Assembly: GCA_045585955.1 (NCBI GenBank)
Contig: JAZMZK010000021.1
Location: 1 to 42,305, forward strand
DNA from: SIG78 sp045585955
GTDB taxonomy: Bacteria > Verrucomicrobiota > Lentisphaeria > Victivallales > Victivallaceae
Length of the DNA: 42,305 nucleotides
Direction: 5' to 3'
Shown: positions 1 through 9,313 of the stretch, one piece after another
Layout: the number at the start of each line of letters is the position of its first letter
Position numbering within the stretch: position 1 is the stretch's first letter
The notes under the pieces: model-generated
What the model was told of the DNA's origin: nothing
The model's input: the letters and a program-made list of their open reading frames with translations, nothing else
Databases searched by the model: none
Position numbers and translations under genes: made by a program

Positions 1-3
1 CCG

Positions 4-167
<164 letters not shown>

Positions 168-263
168 CTCCCGAGCGGAATTTTTTCCGACCGGAACTTT
201 CAGAATTTTTTCAAGATATCCGGAACTTGTATTTCCATTCCGGAAATCCAACTATTATTTACA

Positions 264-306
264 GCAACGACGAACTTTTACAGGTTCAGCCGTTGCTTTT
301 CTGTTT
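264..306 (+). terminator. Probable Rho-independent terminator upstream of the GT operon
   Basis: GCAACG (264-269) pairs with CGTTGC (291-296), and inside it GAAC (272-275) pairs with GTTC (284-287). TTTTCTGTTTTT follows immediately. The hairpin sits 20 bases before the start codon at 327 with no gene recognisable upstream in the window. It is either the end of a gene outside the window or a leader attenuator of the glycosyltransferase operon. Bases 168-263 hold nothing else that I recognise. Confidence 0.55.
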
Positions 307-326
307 TTAAAACACTGGGGTAACAG

Positions 327-1991
327 ATGAACTGCCAAACACTCTCCAACAGTAACATGAACGATTCTTTGATATGCGGAGTTCGCAAACGCATTTTCAT
401 AATATTTGCGGCAATAATACTTTTGCAAATGCTTTTCTGTATATATTCAGCAATTGGCAAACAAGGTTATTTTATAGATGAAATATACTCTTTCGGTTTA
501 TCAAACAGCGTTGGGCATGCCTTTCTCAACCGGGATGTAAGTATTCAAAACAGCTGGGTCAGCGGAGATTATTTCAAAGATTATCTTACAGTTCAGAATG
601 GCGAAAGATTTTTGTATGCCAGTGTTTATAACAATCAGGTTGCCGATGTTCACCCGCCGTTATTTTATTTTGCCTTGCATACGATATGCTCATTTTTTCC
701 GGATTCGTATTCTGTATGGTATGCGATTGCACTTAACATATTATTGTTTATCATCAGTCAGATACTCCTTGCGGGGATTTCTATGCAGCTCACCCGGGGC
801 AATGTTATGCTTTCAGCGGCAACGCTGGTGTTATACGGCGGGACCATGCTGGCAATAGATAATGTGCTTTTTATAAGAATGTATATGATGCTGACAATGT
901 TTGCATTGCTGACAAGCTACCTGCATGTGCAGATTTTCAACAGTAAAGTTGATTTTAAAAAGTGTATTATGCTGTTTGCAGTAACATACGCCGGTTGCAT
1001 GACTCAATACTATTTTGGTATATTTGCATTCTTTTTAAGTGCTGTTTTCTGTATACATATGTTGTTCGGAAAAAAAATTAAAGAGCTTATAATGTACGCA
1101 CTTACCATGCTTTCTTCTGTTGGATTGTTTCTGCTTACATTTCCGGCTGTTTTTGAGCATATTTTCGGCGGCCGCCGCGTTGGAGCACAAACCCTTGACA
1201 ATGCACTGCAAATATCTGCAATACCTCAAAAATGTTTGGCATACATAGCGTATTTTGCAACATCCATTCTTACAGATAACTGGAAACTTGCCCTTTTAAT
1301 TGCAGCGACATCTGCATTTTTTGCTTTGGTGCTGCTGATAATTTCATTAAAACGCAAAGGTAAAAGATTGTTGACCGCTAATTTCGGTAAAGAGTTCTGG
1401 CTCTTGGGAATTTCTGTACTGCTGACTTTTATTGTAATAGCTTTACTGGCATTTGATGCCATACCCCGTTATATGTACTTTATCCATCCATTGATGGTTC
1501 TGTTGGCTGTAATATTTTTTGCCGTATTGATCAACGACACATTTGAGAAAAATCCATGTATTGTCAGATATTCCAGTGCGGCGATCCTGCTGCTGTCGAT
1601 TATTGTAAGCTTAAATAATGTTGTACTGCGGCGTTCTTCAATGCTCTATGAAAAAGAACACCAGAATATGCAACTGCTTAAATCATACAGCAACTGCCGC
1701 GGACTTTTTTTGGCTCAAAACAATTCCACAGCCGCTCTTACCCAGGAGTGCCGTGCAGTTATGCAAGTAAAAGAAGTTTTTTGTACAGAACCAACTGAAT
1801 TAAAAAATCTGAAAAAAATTCTTACCAACAAACAGTCAGAATCGCTGATTGTATGGGTGGATACCAATAAATACTGGTCAAGCGGCTTTGACCCGGAACA
1901 AATAAAATCTGCCATAATCGGCAGCGGAATATATACTAAAGTAAAAAAGTTATATTCATACGAACTGGTTGATTGTTATATTTTTAATTAA
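327..1991 (+). CDS. GT-C fold membrane glycosyltransferase (PMT/ArnT-like)
   Basis: This is a 554-residue polytopic membrane protein. After the first membrane segment (about residues 23-43) comes a loop with the acidic pair D51-E52 in the context YFIDEIYSFG, typical of GT-C enzymes, and then D108-H109-P110-P111-L, the HPPL motif of the GT39/GT83-like families. Roughly ten more hydrophobic segments follow, and a soluble tail of about 110 residues ends the protein. Such enzymes move a sugar from a polyprenyl-phosphate donor to a lipid, protein or glycan on the outer face of the inner membrane. The next two genes would supply and flip that donor, which supports the call. The acceptor cannot be told. 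The start at 327 has a GGGG stretch 7 bases upstream; a second ATG lies at 357. Confidence 0.85.
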   Translation: MNCQTLSNSNMNDSLICGVRKRIFIIFAAIILLQMLFCIYSAIGKQGYFIDEIYSFGLSNSVGHAFLNRDVSIQNSWVSGDYFKDYLTVQNGERFLYASVYNNQVADVHPPLFYFALHTICSFFPDSYSVWYAIALNILLFIISQILLAGISMQLTRGNVMLSAATLVLYGGTMLAIDNVLFIRMYMMLTMFALLTSYLHVQIFNSKVDFKKCIMLFAVTYAGCMTQYYFGIFAFFLSAVFCIHMLFGKKIKELIMYALTMLSSVGLFLLTFPAVFEHIFGGRRVGAQTLDNALQISAIPQKCLAYIAYFATSILTDNWKLALLIAATSAFFALVLLIISLKRKGKRLLTANFGKEFWLLGISVLLTFIVIALLAFDAIPRYMYFIHPLMVLLAVIFFAVLINDTFEKNPCIVRYSSAAILLLSIIVSLNNVVLRRSSMLYEKEHQNMQLLKSYSNCRGLFLAQNNSTAALTQECRAVMQVKEVFCTEPTELKNLKKILTNKQSESLIVWVDTNKYWSSGFDPEQIKSAIIGSGIYTKVKKLYSYELVDCYIFN

Positions 1992-2003
1992 AGAAATGAG
2001 TTT

Positions 2004-2723
2004 ATGAAAATTTCTATCTGTATACCTATGTATAATGAGGCAAAGGTTATTGCCAAAACAGCAACTGATTTAGAAAATTATATGACTGACAACAGTTTTA
2101 CTGATTACGAGATAATTTTCTGTAATGACGGCAGTAATGATGGTTGCGAGCAAATATTGTTGAATATGGCATTGCCACATGTCAAAGTTGTGGGGTATCC
2201 CGATAATAGAGGCAAGGGGTATGCGGTAAGACATGCCATGCTTTCAGCGACTGGAGATATTCGCATATTTACCGATTCGGATTTGGCTTATGGAGTAGAT
2301 GTAATTAAAAAGATTGCCGAAATTTTTGAAAATGAGTCTTATACAGATCTTGTCACCGGATCCAGAATACTTCATCCGGAAGGGTATGCCGGTTACAGTT
2401 TCAAACGTAAAGTTTGTTCTAAAGTATTTTTACTGCTTGTGCAGATTATCGGAGGTTTCAGAGTTTCGGATTCTCAATGTGGTTGTAAGGCATATTCAGC
2501 AGCTGCTGCTGAACGGATATTCAAACATTGTACGGTTGATGGATTTGCTTTTGATTTTGAAACTCTTATTCTGGCAAACAAATTTCATATGCGTATAATT
2601 CCTTTTCCAGTCAAAATCATCAATCATGGAGATTCAAAAGTACGGCTGTTCCGAGATTCTTTCATCATGCTTTGGGACTTGATTCGTATAAGGATAAAGA
2701 CTGCATTCAAGAGGTATAAATGA
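2004..2723 (+). CDS. GT2 glycosyltransferase, dolichyl/polyprenyl-phosphate type
   Basis: This 239-residue cytoplasmic enzyme has a GT-A fold. Key motifs are the N-terminal SICIPMYNEA, N41-D-G-S-N-D-G for nucleotide-sugar binding, and the metal-binding D91-S-D93. The middle (SGSRILHPEG and the later SQCGCKAY) resembles the ALG5/DPM1 branch, which makes polyprenyl-phosphate-glucose or -mannose. It begins 12 bases after the upstream gene and its stop overlaps the next start by four bases (ATGA at 2720), so the three genes are co-translated. I infer that it makes the lipid-linked sugar used by the GT-C enzyme before it. Which sugar is used cannot be read from sequence. Confidence 0.9.
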   Translation: MKISICIPMYNEAKVIAKTATDLENYMTDNSFTDYEIIFCNDGSNDGCEQILLNMALPHVKVVGYPDNRGKGYAVRHAMLSATGDIRIFTDSDLAYGVDVIKKIAEIFENESYTDLVTGSRILHPEGYAGYSFKRKVCSKVFLLLVQIIGGFRVSDSQCGCKAYSAAAAERIFKHCTVDGFAFDFETLILANKFHMRIIPFPVKIINHGDSKVRLFRDSFIMLWDLIRIRIKTAFKRYK

Positions 2724-3205
2724 CATTTTTTGCACAAATCAAAGAGTTTCAAAATAACATTTTGAAAAAATTTGGGTTGCTCCGTTTCAAGGAGCAAATA
2801 CTTTACATTATAATCGGCTTTCTAACAACTGTCGTAGACTTATTTTTCTATGCCTTTTTTGTTCTGTTTATTCCACCGCTGAAAATTGGCAATCTGTCAC
2901 ATATTTCGCCCAATATTGCCGCCTATGCTATTGCCTGGAGTGCCGCAGTAGTATTTTCTTACTTTGCAAACCGAATTTTTGTATTTGAGTGCGATAAAAA
3001 GGGGATCAAATATTTTTTGTCATTTGTTTTCTGGCGATCATTTACCTTAGGGCTTTCTGTGCTTGGCGATATTTTGCTTTGCGGAAAAATGGCATTATAC
3101 CCGGTAAAAAATCCATTTATTGCCAAAATAATTATCTCGGTAGCAATTGTTTTATTGAATTATATTGCCTGCAAATTTTTGGTCTTCAAAGCAGAAAAAA
3201 ATTAA
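2720..3205 (+). CDS. GtrA-family membrane protein (putative lipid-linked sugar flippase)
   Basis: It has 161 residues with four predicted membrane segments (near residues 27-52, 65-87, 100-121 and 133-157). Family hallmarks are the FLTTVVDLFFY start of the first segment, SYFANRIFVFE after the second, and a C-terminal NYIACKFLVFK repeat of the same pattern. GtrA proteins are thought to translocate polyprenyl-phosphate sugars. The start overlaps the GT2 stop (ATGA), the usual arrangement for a GtrA/GtrB pair. Its stop codon shares TTAA (3202-3205) with the stop of the convergent MATE gene. Confidence 0.9.
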   Translation: MTFFAQIKEFQNNILKKFGLLRFKEQILYIIIGFLTTVVDLFFYAFFVLFIPPLKIGNLSHISPNIAAYAIAWSAAVVFSYFANRIFVFECDKKGIKYFLSFVFWRSFTLGLSVLGDILLCGKMALYPVKNPFIAKIIISVAIVLLNYIACKFLVFKAEKN

Positions 3206-4551
3206 AGTAAGTGATATGTTTTTTGCCTTTTCCAAATGCCTGACCAGTAGAATATCCAGGTTATAATGCAGCCCAGTCCGAAGCCGAAGAGCGGGTTCCA
3301 CCAGATTATGGTGTGCCCGAAGTATTCGCTATCTTTGAAAGTGTATACTGCTATCACCCGCAAAGTCAATGCACACAATGCCGTTACTGTGGGCAGCAAG
3401 CTGTGTTTGGTGCCTTGAAAGACCCCGAATAATGGCACATAGAGCGACAGGATCACCACCACCAATGCTATGGCTTTCAGGTAACTTGTGCAATAGCTTG
3501 CCGCTGTATCGCTCAAAGCAAAAAATCCCGGCAGCGTATCGGCCAGACACCACACCGGTACTGACAATATCATGGTGAAAAGTGCCGAAATCAGCACCCC
3601 CTGATATGCTCCGGCTTTAACTCTGTCCATGCGTTTGGCTCCCACATTCTGCCCGGTAAAGGTCGCCAGCGTAGTCTGCAAGGCGTTGCAGGGCAAATGC
3701 AGATACATTTCTATACGCTGCCCCACGGCGAAAGTGGCGGTCATAACCTGTCCGAAACCGTTCACCGCCCGCTGGATAAAGGTCAATCCCAGTGCCACAA
3801 AAACCAGCTGCAAAGCTATGGGTAAACCGATGCGGAAAGTATCTTTTGCCACTGCATTATCCCACACCAGATCCCTGATTTTGTAGCGGAAAACGGCATA
3901 TTTTTTGTGCATATAAACCCACGCCGCCACCACCGACGCTGCTTGTGCAATATTGGTTGCCCACGCCGCCCCGGCAACTCCCCAGCCCAGCAGTGCCACA
4001 AACAACAGATCCAGCAATATATTCATTACCGAAGCTGTCAAAAGAAAGTAGAGCGTTGCCGCACTGTCGCCCACCGACCGCAAGATCGCCGCCAGAGCAT
4101 TGTATAAATATTGAAAAACCAATCCCAAGGCATAAATGCGGAAATAAGTCAGTGTTTCCGGCAGAATATTTTCCGGCACATCCACCATATATTGGTAAGC
4201 CATCCGGGAAAACGCTATGGCAATGATGGCGAAAATCACTCCCAAGCCCCCCAGAAAGAGGATCCCGGTGGCTCCATCTTTACGCACCTCATTTAATTTG
4301 CCAGCTCCAAAGTGCTGGGCAGAAATCACTCCGTTGCCCGCCGAAAAACCAATGGCAATAGCCAGCAAGAAAAAACACAATGTGTTGGTCGTGCCCACCG
4401 CCGCCAAAGCTCTTTCGCCGGTAAAATTGCCCACAATAACCGTATCAGCCGTTTGATAGAGCTGCTGAAGCAAGCTCCCTGCCAGCACCGGAAAGGTGAA
4501 TTTAAGTATATGCAGCCAGGGTTTCCCCCCGGTCATGGGTTTGCCGATCAT
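3202..4551 (-). CDS. MATE family multidrug/Na+ antiporter
   Basis: This is a 449-residue inner-membrane exporter with about 12 hydrophobic segments in two homologous halves. The N-terminal stretch GSLLQQLYQTADTVIVGNF and AAVGTTN are typical of the NorM/DinF-like MATE fold. It exports cationic or metabolite substrates against Na+ or H+. It is the last gene of the operon that begins with pheA, and its ATG overlaps the stop of the upstream sugar-isomerase gene by four bases. The substrate cannot be predicted. Confidence 0.93.
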   Translation of the reverse strand: MIGKPMTGGKPWLHILKFTFPVLAGSLLQQLYQTADTVIVGNFTGERALAAVGTTNTLCFFLLAIAIGFSAGNGVISAQHFGAGKLNEVRKDGATGILFLGGLGVIFAIIAIAFSRMAYQYMVDVPENILPETLTYFRIYALGLVFQYLYNALAAILRSVGDSAATLYFLLTASVMNILLDLLFVALLGWGVAGAAWATNIAQAASVVAAWVYMHKKYAVFRYKIRDLVWDNAVAKDTFRIGLPIALQLVFVALGLTFIQRAVNGFGQVMTATFAVGQRIEMYLHLPCNALQTTLATFTGQNVGAKRMDRVKAGAYQGVLISALFTMILSVPVWCLADTLPGFFALSDTAASYCTSYLKAIALVVVILSLYVPLFGVFQGTKHSLLPTVTALCALTLRVIAVYTFKDSEYFGHTIIWWNPLFGFGLGCIITWIFYWSGIWKRQKTYHLL

Positions 4552-5435
4552 GCCAGCAAGCCCAATTCTTTGAATTTATTGCACACTTGAGTTATGGTGT
4601 AGCGGGGATCGATCTTGACTTCGCACTGAACAGACTGCAAACGGGGAGCTTTTTTCAACATTTCCATTACCAGCTGCCACGGAGTGTTGCCCTCGCCGGG
4701 GATGCTGTGGCTGTCGTCGGAGCCGTCGTTGTCGTGCAAATGGCAGTTGACCATCGCCGGCAGCATACTTTCCAATATGGTGCGGTTATCCTGCCACGCC
4801 GGTTCCGGTGCGCCCACCATCTGCCAGTATTTCCAGATGGTGCCGTTGGGTGTGTATCTGCCGTTATCCAGCTGATTGGCGTGACCGGAGTCGTAGCACA
4901 ATCCGAGATACTTGCTTTTATACTCACTTTTCAGCATGACCACCTTTTCCGGACAGGCCGCCCGGGACATGCTGTTTTCAATGGCAATAATGATATCGCA
5001 CTTTTCGGCGTAAGGTACCAGCTCATCCAGACTTTCCCGCATAAGATCAAGGTGTTTTGCCAAAGGTATTTCCGGGAAAAAGCGGTCGCTCCCGGGATGG
5101 ATGGTAATGGTCTTTACCCCAAAAGATGCCGCAATTTCCATAGCCAGCTTGTGGCGTAAGAGCATCTGGCGGCGCAATGACTGATCCGGTACATTCAAAT
5201 CCAGCACTCCGCCGAAAGGCGAATGGCAGTCGTGCAAAGTTATATTGCAATCAGCCAGCAATTTTTCCAGAACTTTGGCAAGTTTGTGATCAAGCATTAT
5301 GGAGCTTATCCAAGTGTGGGAAAGCACCGCATACTTGCCCCCGGCGGCGGCAAGTTCCTGCAAAGCGTTAAAGAGTTCGGTATTGTCGTTGTCCAAAGCC
5401 TGGCTCAACCAGAATGTTACAGGTATATTAAACAT
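4548..5435 (-). CDS. Xylose isomerase-like TIM barrel sugar epimerase/isomerase
   Basis: It has 295 residues of the AP-endonuclease-2/IolE-like TIM barrel family. Metal and substrate residues are visible in IENS (about 153-156), GLCYDSGHAN (about 179-188), CHLHDNDG (about 230-237) and the later E in CEVKID. Members isomerise or epimerise keto sugars or inosose, but some have other hydrolytic roles, so the exact reaction is open. It starts 17 bases after the cysteine-desulfurase-like gene and overlaps the MATE gene by four bases. Confidence 0.85.
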   Translation of the reverse strand: MFNIPVTFWLSQALDNDNTELFNALQELAAAGGKYAVLSHTWISSIMLDHKLAKVLEKLLADCNITLHDCHSPFGGVLDLNVPDQSLRRQMLLRHKLAMEIAASFGVKTITIHPGSDRFFPEIPLAKHLDLMRESLDELVPYAEKCDIIIAIENSMSRAACPEKVVMLKSEYKSKYLGLCYDSGHANQLDNGRYTPNGTIWKYWQMVGAPEPAWQDNRTILESMLPAMVNCHLHDNDGSDDSHSIPGEGNTPWQLVMEMLKKAPRLQSVQCEVKIDPRYTITQVCNKFKELGLLA

Positions 5436-5452
5436 GATACGCTCCTGTTATA

Positions 5453-6580
5453 TCAATAATTTTTCAGAATTTTTTCCAACTTTGCAAGCAGTGTTTCCGC
5501 TTCTTTCATGGTGTTGCTGCCGGCTATGGAAATGCGTAAACCGCTGTAAGAATCGCTTTTGCTGTAATTCAATGCCTGCAATACCTTGCTTGGTTCATCG
5601 CTCTCCGACTGACAGGCACTGCCGGAGGAAAGCATAATGCCCTCCGCACTGAACATCCGCACCAGCACTCCCGCCTGATAACCCGGCAGAATAATGTGCA
5701 ATATATTAGCAGCACTGTCGCTTGCCGGAACGGTCATTATACACTTTTTGCCGTTGGGCAGGATCATGCCATCCAGTTTTTCCCGCAGAAAACGGTTGAT
5801 CCGGCAAATCAATAAATATCTTTCAACTCTTTCCACGCCATTAACTTGCGCTGCCAGCACCAACGCCGCCGCTTCAGCAATGTTGTTTCTGCCGATGCGG
5901 TAGAGTTTGTGCCGCAAAGTGTGGAGTTTATCTTTCAGCAAACCGGCAGCTTTCCCCATTGCCAGCAGTGCCGCACCGCTGTTGGAACCCATTTTTACCC
6001 CCGAAACCAGCAAAAGATCCGGCAGCAGCGCCGTTGCCGGAAAATCGTAAACCATATTGGATTGCACCATATCCAGCAATATCACTGCTCGGGGTGCCGC
6101 TGAACGGAGTTTCGGCATAAGCTCCGGAATATCCTGCATTACGCCGATTTCGCTTTGCACATGGGTTATGACAATGAACTTTGCGTTGGCAAGTTCTTCC
6201 GGCAAATCGCTTATCTTGCCGAACTCATTCAATGGTAAATTGCAAACTTTGCCGAAGGAGCGTTGGAGCATGGTGTTTACAGAAATATGCTCCAATGGCG
6301 AACTCCACGCAGTAGCGGCAGTGTCGCCGTAAGCGTACTGAAGAATATTGAGCAATTCAGTTGTATCACCGGCAAAAAAACAGCTTTTATGTTCAACTCT
6401 GGCCTGCGGCAAAAGAATATCAAAGAGCCGGTCACCCAAGTCTTCCCGCTCTTGTTTGAGGAAATGACCAAGCTGGTGTGCCGACTCCGGATTGCCGGAA
6501 TACCGTTCCAGCAGTATAGGATAACTGCGGCTTACTTCCGGCAGGATCGGAACTGCAGCGGCGTGGTCAAAGTAGATCAT
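5453..6580 (-). CDS. Divergent class V aminotransferase / cysteine desulfurase-like protein
   Basis: This 375-residue PLP enzyme is similar in layout to NifS/IscS: YFDHAAAVP at the N-terminus, NPESAHQLG, E97-H98, D170 and Q173 for cofactor binding, the Schiff-base lysine at K196 (SGVKMG) and the sulfur-accepting cysteine at C323 in SSGSACQS. The start chosen is the ATG at 6580, which shares one base with the upstream stop (TGATG); a longer frame back to 6640 runs into that gene. Several positions differ from standard enzymes: the residue before K196 is V rather than H, and the RSGT phosphate-binding loop reads RIGRNN (228-233). It may be a specialised desulfurase or a related lyase. Confidence 0.82.
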   Translation of the reverse strand: MIYFDHAAAVPILPEVSRSYPILLERYSGNPESAHQLGHFLKQEREDLGDRLFDILLPQARVEHKSCFFAGDTTELLNILQYAYGDTAATAWSSPLEHISVNTMLQRSFGKVCNLPLNEFGKISDLPEELANAKFIVITHVQSEIGVMQDIPELMPKLRSAAPRAVILLDMVQSNMVYDFPATALLPDLLLVSGVKMGSNSGAALLAMGKAAGLLKDKLHTLRHKLYRIGRNNIAEAAALVLAAQVNGVERVERYLLICRINRFLREKLDGMILPNGKKCIMTVPASDSAANILHIILPGYQAGVLVRMFSAEGIMLSSGSACQSESDEPSKVLQALNYSKSDSYSGLRISIAGSNTMKEAETLLAKLEKILKNY

Positions 6581-7590
6581 CAGGCTTTCACCCAGCCAAG
6601 ATAAATGGCAGTACACCAGATCGCCGACAGCAGCAGCCACAGCACCACACCGTGCAATAAGGGTCTGATACCCAGCTGTTTAAGTTTGGAGCGACTGAGA
6701 TTTGCCCCGATGATGAATAAGGTGAAGATCATCAGATATTTGCTGATTTCTTTAAGCAAACCGCCCGTGCCATTGATAACAGTTGCTGCCGTACTGTCTG
6801 CCCCGAAGAGCTGCGGCAGATAGGTCATCAGTGCTGCGGCAATGATAAATCCGGGGATGAACCAGGGCACTTTGAGCTTGAAAGTCCTCTTTTCGCCCTC
6901 TTCCTTTGCCGCAACGAATGTGGCAATAAAAAGTGTTACCGGCACGATCCACAATGCCCGGGCAAGTTTGACCGTAGTACCCACTTCCAACGCCTGTTCG
7001 CCATACTGGAACGCCGCCCCGACCACGCTGGAGGTGTCGTGGATGGCAAGAGCCGCAAAGTAGCCGAATTCCGTCTGGCTGAAGCCCAGCATTTGCCCGA
7101 TCCACGGAAAAATCAGCAGAGCCACAGCGTTGAGGGTAAACACTGTTGCCGAAGCTAACGCTATATCGTCAGCTTTGGCTTTCAATGCCGGTGCCGCTGC
7201 GGCGATAGCACTGCCGCCGCAAATACTGGTTCCCACGCTGACCAGCCACGCACAGTTTTTGTCGATCTTGAACAGTTTGCCGAAAAACACCCCCAGACTC
7301 AACCCCAGAGCAATGCCGATAAAGGTGTAGAAAAATCCCTGCGCCCCGGCGGCAAGCACCTTGTGCAAGTCCATGCCGAACCCCATAAGCACGATCGCCA
7401 CACCCAACAGTTGGCTGGAAATTTTGCCGGTGATCTGGCTGAAAGGATTGCCCATACTCACAGCAAAAATGATCCCGGCGATGACCGCGATCCCGGGAGC
7501 GTAATTGCGCACCGCCGGAACTGTCCATGGCACAAAGAAAAATGCCAATGCCAGCACCACAAAAGCAGTTTTACGGATATATTCTTTCAT
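6580..7590 (-). CDS. YeiH/UPF0324 family membrane transporter (putative sulfate exporter family)
   Basis: It has 336 residues and about ten membrane segments. Signature stretches are GTSICGGSAIAAAAPA (about 122-137) and AIHDTSSVVGAA (about 182-193), which define the YeiH/Cons_hypoth698 family. The family is annotated as putative sulfate exporters, but the substrate is not well established. It lies between pheA (24-base gap) and the cysteine-desulfurase-like gene (one-base overlap), so a link to sulfur or sulfonate metabolism is possible but unproven. Confidence 0.88.
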   Translation of the reverse strand: MKEYIRKTAFVVLALAFFFVPWTVPAVRNYAPGIAVIAGIIFAVSMGNPFSQITGKISSQLLGVAIVLMGFGMDLHKVLAAGAQGFFYTFIGIALGLSLGVFFGKLFKIDKNCAWLVSVGTSICGGSAIAAAAPALKAKADDIALASATVFTLNAVALLIFPWIGQMLGFSQTEFGYFAALAIHDTSSVVGAAFQYGEQALEVGTTVKLARALWIVPVTLFIATFVAAKEEGEKRTFKLKVPWFIPGFIIAAALMTYLPQLFGADSTAATVINGTGGLLKEISKYLMIFTLFIIGANLSRSKLKQLGIRPLLHGVVLWLLLSAIWCTAIYLGWVKA

Positions 7591-7614
7591 AATACAGTTC
7601 CCTTTCGGATCGCT

Positions 7615-8688
7615 TCAGCCCATGCGTGGATAGCTGCCGAGGATCTTGAAGAAGGCGGAAGCCTTTTCCAAATCGGCACATGCTTCGGCAACTTTAGGAT
7701 CGTCCCGATGGCCCAGCAAGTCCACAAAGAAGCAATATTCCCAGCCAGCCTGCTGCTGCCACGGACGGCTTTCGATCATGGTCAGCTGCAAACCTGCCCG
7801 GCGGAAAGGATCCAACGCTTCGTACAAAGCGCCGGGGCGGTTCTTGACCACAAAACACAAACTGGTTTTGTCATCGCCGCTGCGGCTGGTGGTCTGATTG
7901 CCGATCACCAGAAAACGGGTGGTGTTGAAGCTGGAATCTTCAACATTTTCTTCCAGAATGGCAAGTTTATAAAGTTCGCTTGCCACCGGACTGCCCAGTG
8001 TAGCGGTAAACTCTTCATTGGCAGCGCGTTCAGCGGCAAAGGCGGTGCTGGTCATTTCCACTAATTCCACGCCGGGGAAGTTTTCCAGCAAATAAGCTCT
8101 GCACTGCCCCAATACCTGCGGGTGGCTGCAAATGCGTTTGATCTCGCTGCGCTTGCATTTTGCCATCAAAGAGTGATGCACCCGGCAATATTTTTCGGCA
8201 GTGATCCGTACACTGGTACGCACCAGCCAGTCCAGCGTGTAGTTGATGACCCCTTCGGCGGAGTTTTCAATGGGCACGCAGCCGTAGTCAGCTCTGTCGC
8301 ACTCAATGGCACGAAAAACTTCCGGAATGGTCTTTTCCGGCGAAAGGTCGGCACCGTTGCCGAAAATTTCCAGCGTTGCCTGATGCGAAAAAGTCCCCAG
8401 CGGGCCCAGAAACGCCGCCCGGATGGGGCGTTCCAAACGGTGGGAGCCGGACATGATCTCCCGGTAGACAGCGTTGAGTATTTCCGGAGTCATCGGCCCT
8501 TTATTAAGCTCCTGCAACCGCTCCATAAGTTTACGCTGACGGCTGGGATCGTAAACCGGTAAATGCCGTTCCCGCTTGTATTCGCCGATGGCTTCGACTG
8601 CCTGATAACGGCGGTTCAGCAAGGCAATAAGTTCGGCGTCGATCTGGTCTATCTCGCTGCGTAATTTCTGCAAATCATTATCGTTCAT
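7615..8688 (-). CDS. pheA: Bifunctional chorismate mutase / prephenate dehydratase
   Basis: This 357-residue cytoplasmic enzyme of phenylalanine synthesis takes chorismate to prephenate to phenylpyruvate. Residues 1-85 are an AroQ-type chorismate mutase (R10, R26-R27, K38 region). Residues about 90-265 are the dehydratase, with GPLGTFSH, ENSAEGVI and the catalytic T257-R258-F259. An ACT domain follows, with GALYEAL (286-292) and ESRP (306-309), the phenylalanine-feedback motifs. AAGGATC lies 7 bases before the ATG. It heads a five-gene leftward operon and diverges from nrdR across a 170-base gap (8689-8858) that must hold both promoters; I see no convincing consensus promoter there, only A+T-rich sequence around 8770-8800. 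Confidence 0.96.
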   Translation of the reverse strand: MNDNDLQKLRSEIDQIDAELIALLNRRYQAVEAIGEYKRERHLPVYDPSRQRKLMERLQELNKGPMTPEILNAVYREIMSGSHRLERPIRAAFLGPLGTFSHQATLEIFGNGADLSPEKTIPEVFRAIECDRADYGCVPIENSAEGVINYTLDWLVRTSVRITAEKYCRVHHSLMAKCKRSEIKRICSHPQVLGQCRAYLLENFPGVELVEMTSTAFAAERAANEEFTATLGSPVASELYKLAILEENVEDSSFNTTRFLVIGNQTTSRSGDDKTSLCFVVKNRPGALYEALDPFRRAGLQLTMIESRPWQQQAGWEYCFFVDLLGHRDDPKVAEACADLEKASAFFKILGSYPRMG

Positions 8689-8858
8689 AAAGTTGATCCT
8701 TTTAGTTGTAAAAAAAATTGCTAATTAATTTACACGCCAAAAACCTTTTTTGCAAGTTCCCCCGGGAAAAAATCGTATATTTTAATATATAAAATATTGC
8801 ATTTGTTCAATCCAAGGGCATATTATAACGCAGTATATTTTTTCAGGAGGTTTTTTGT

Positions 8859-9305
8859 ATGCGTTGTCCGGTTTGCGGTTTTCAGGATGATAAAGTCATT
8901 GATTCACGGGTGGTCAAAGAAGGTTTCGGGGTGCGCCGCCGCCGGGAGTGTCTATCTTGTTCCCACCGTTTCAGTACCTACGAAAGCATTATCCAAAGCG
9001 AACTCAAGGTAGTTAAACGCAACAGCGAGCGGGAAGATTTTGATGCCGACAAACTGCGCAAAGGCATTGAAAACGCCTGCTATAAACGCCCCATCGCCCC
9101 GGATGAAATCAACCGGGTGATCGATGATGTAAGCCAGAGTCTGCAACGGGATTTTGACCGGGAAGTAGCCAGCAGTGAAATCGGCAACCGGGTGATGCAG
9201 GCCTTGAAAGGGCTTGATCAGGTAGCCTATGTAAGATTCGCCAGCGTATACCGTAAATTCCATGATGTGGAAGAGTTTATCAACGAAATAAGATCGCTTA
9301 AGTAA
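8859..9305 (+). CDS. nrdR: Transcriptional repressor NrdR
   Basis: It has 148 residues, the standard length. A zinc ribbon (C3-x2-C6 and C31-x2-C34) is followed by an arginine-rich DNA-binding stretch (VRRRRECLSC) and an ATP-cone (about residues 49-139). NrdR senses ATP/dATP and represses ribonucleotide reductase genes by binding paired NrdR boxes. A strong ribosome site (AGGAGG) sits 7 bases before the ATG. No reductase gene is in the window, and I did not find a clear NrdR box near this gene. The following gene starts 8 bases downstream. Confidence 0.97.
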   Translation: MRCPVCGFQDDKVIDSRVVKEGFGVRRRRECLSCSHRFSTYESIIQSELKVVKRNSEREDFDADKLRKGIENACYKRPIAPDEINRVIDDVSQSLQRDFDREVASSEIGNRVMQALKGLDQVAYVRFASVYRKFHDVEEFINEIRSLK

Positions 9306-9313
9306 GTAGAAAA

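Noticed and set aside
8689..8858. NrdR box autoregulating nrdR
   Set aside because: No pair of sites resembling the known palindromic consensus was found; only A+T-rich sequence is present.
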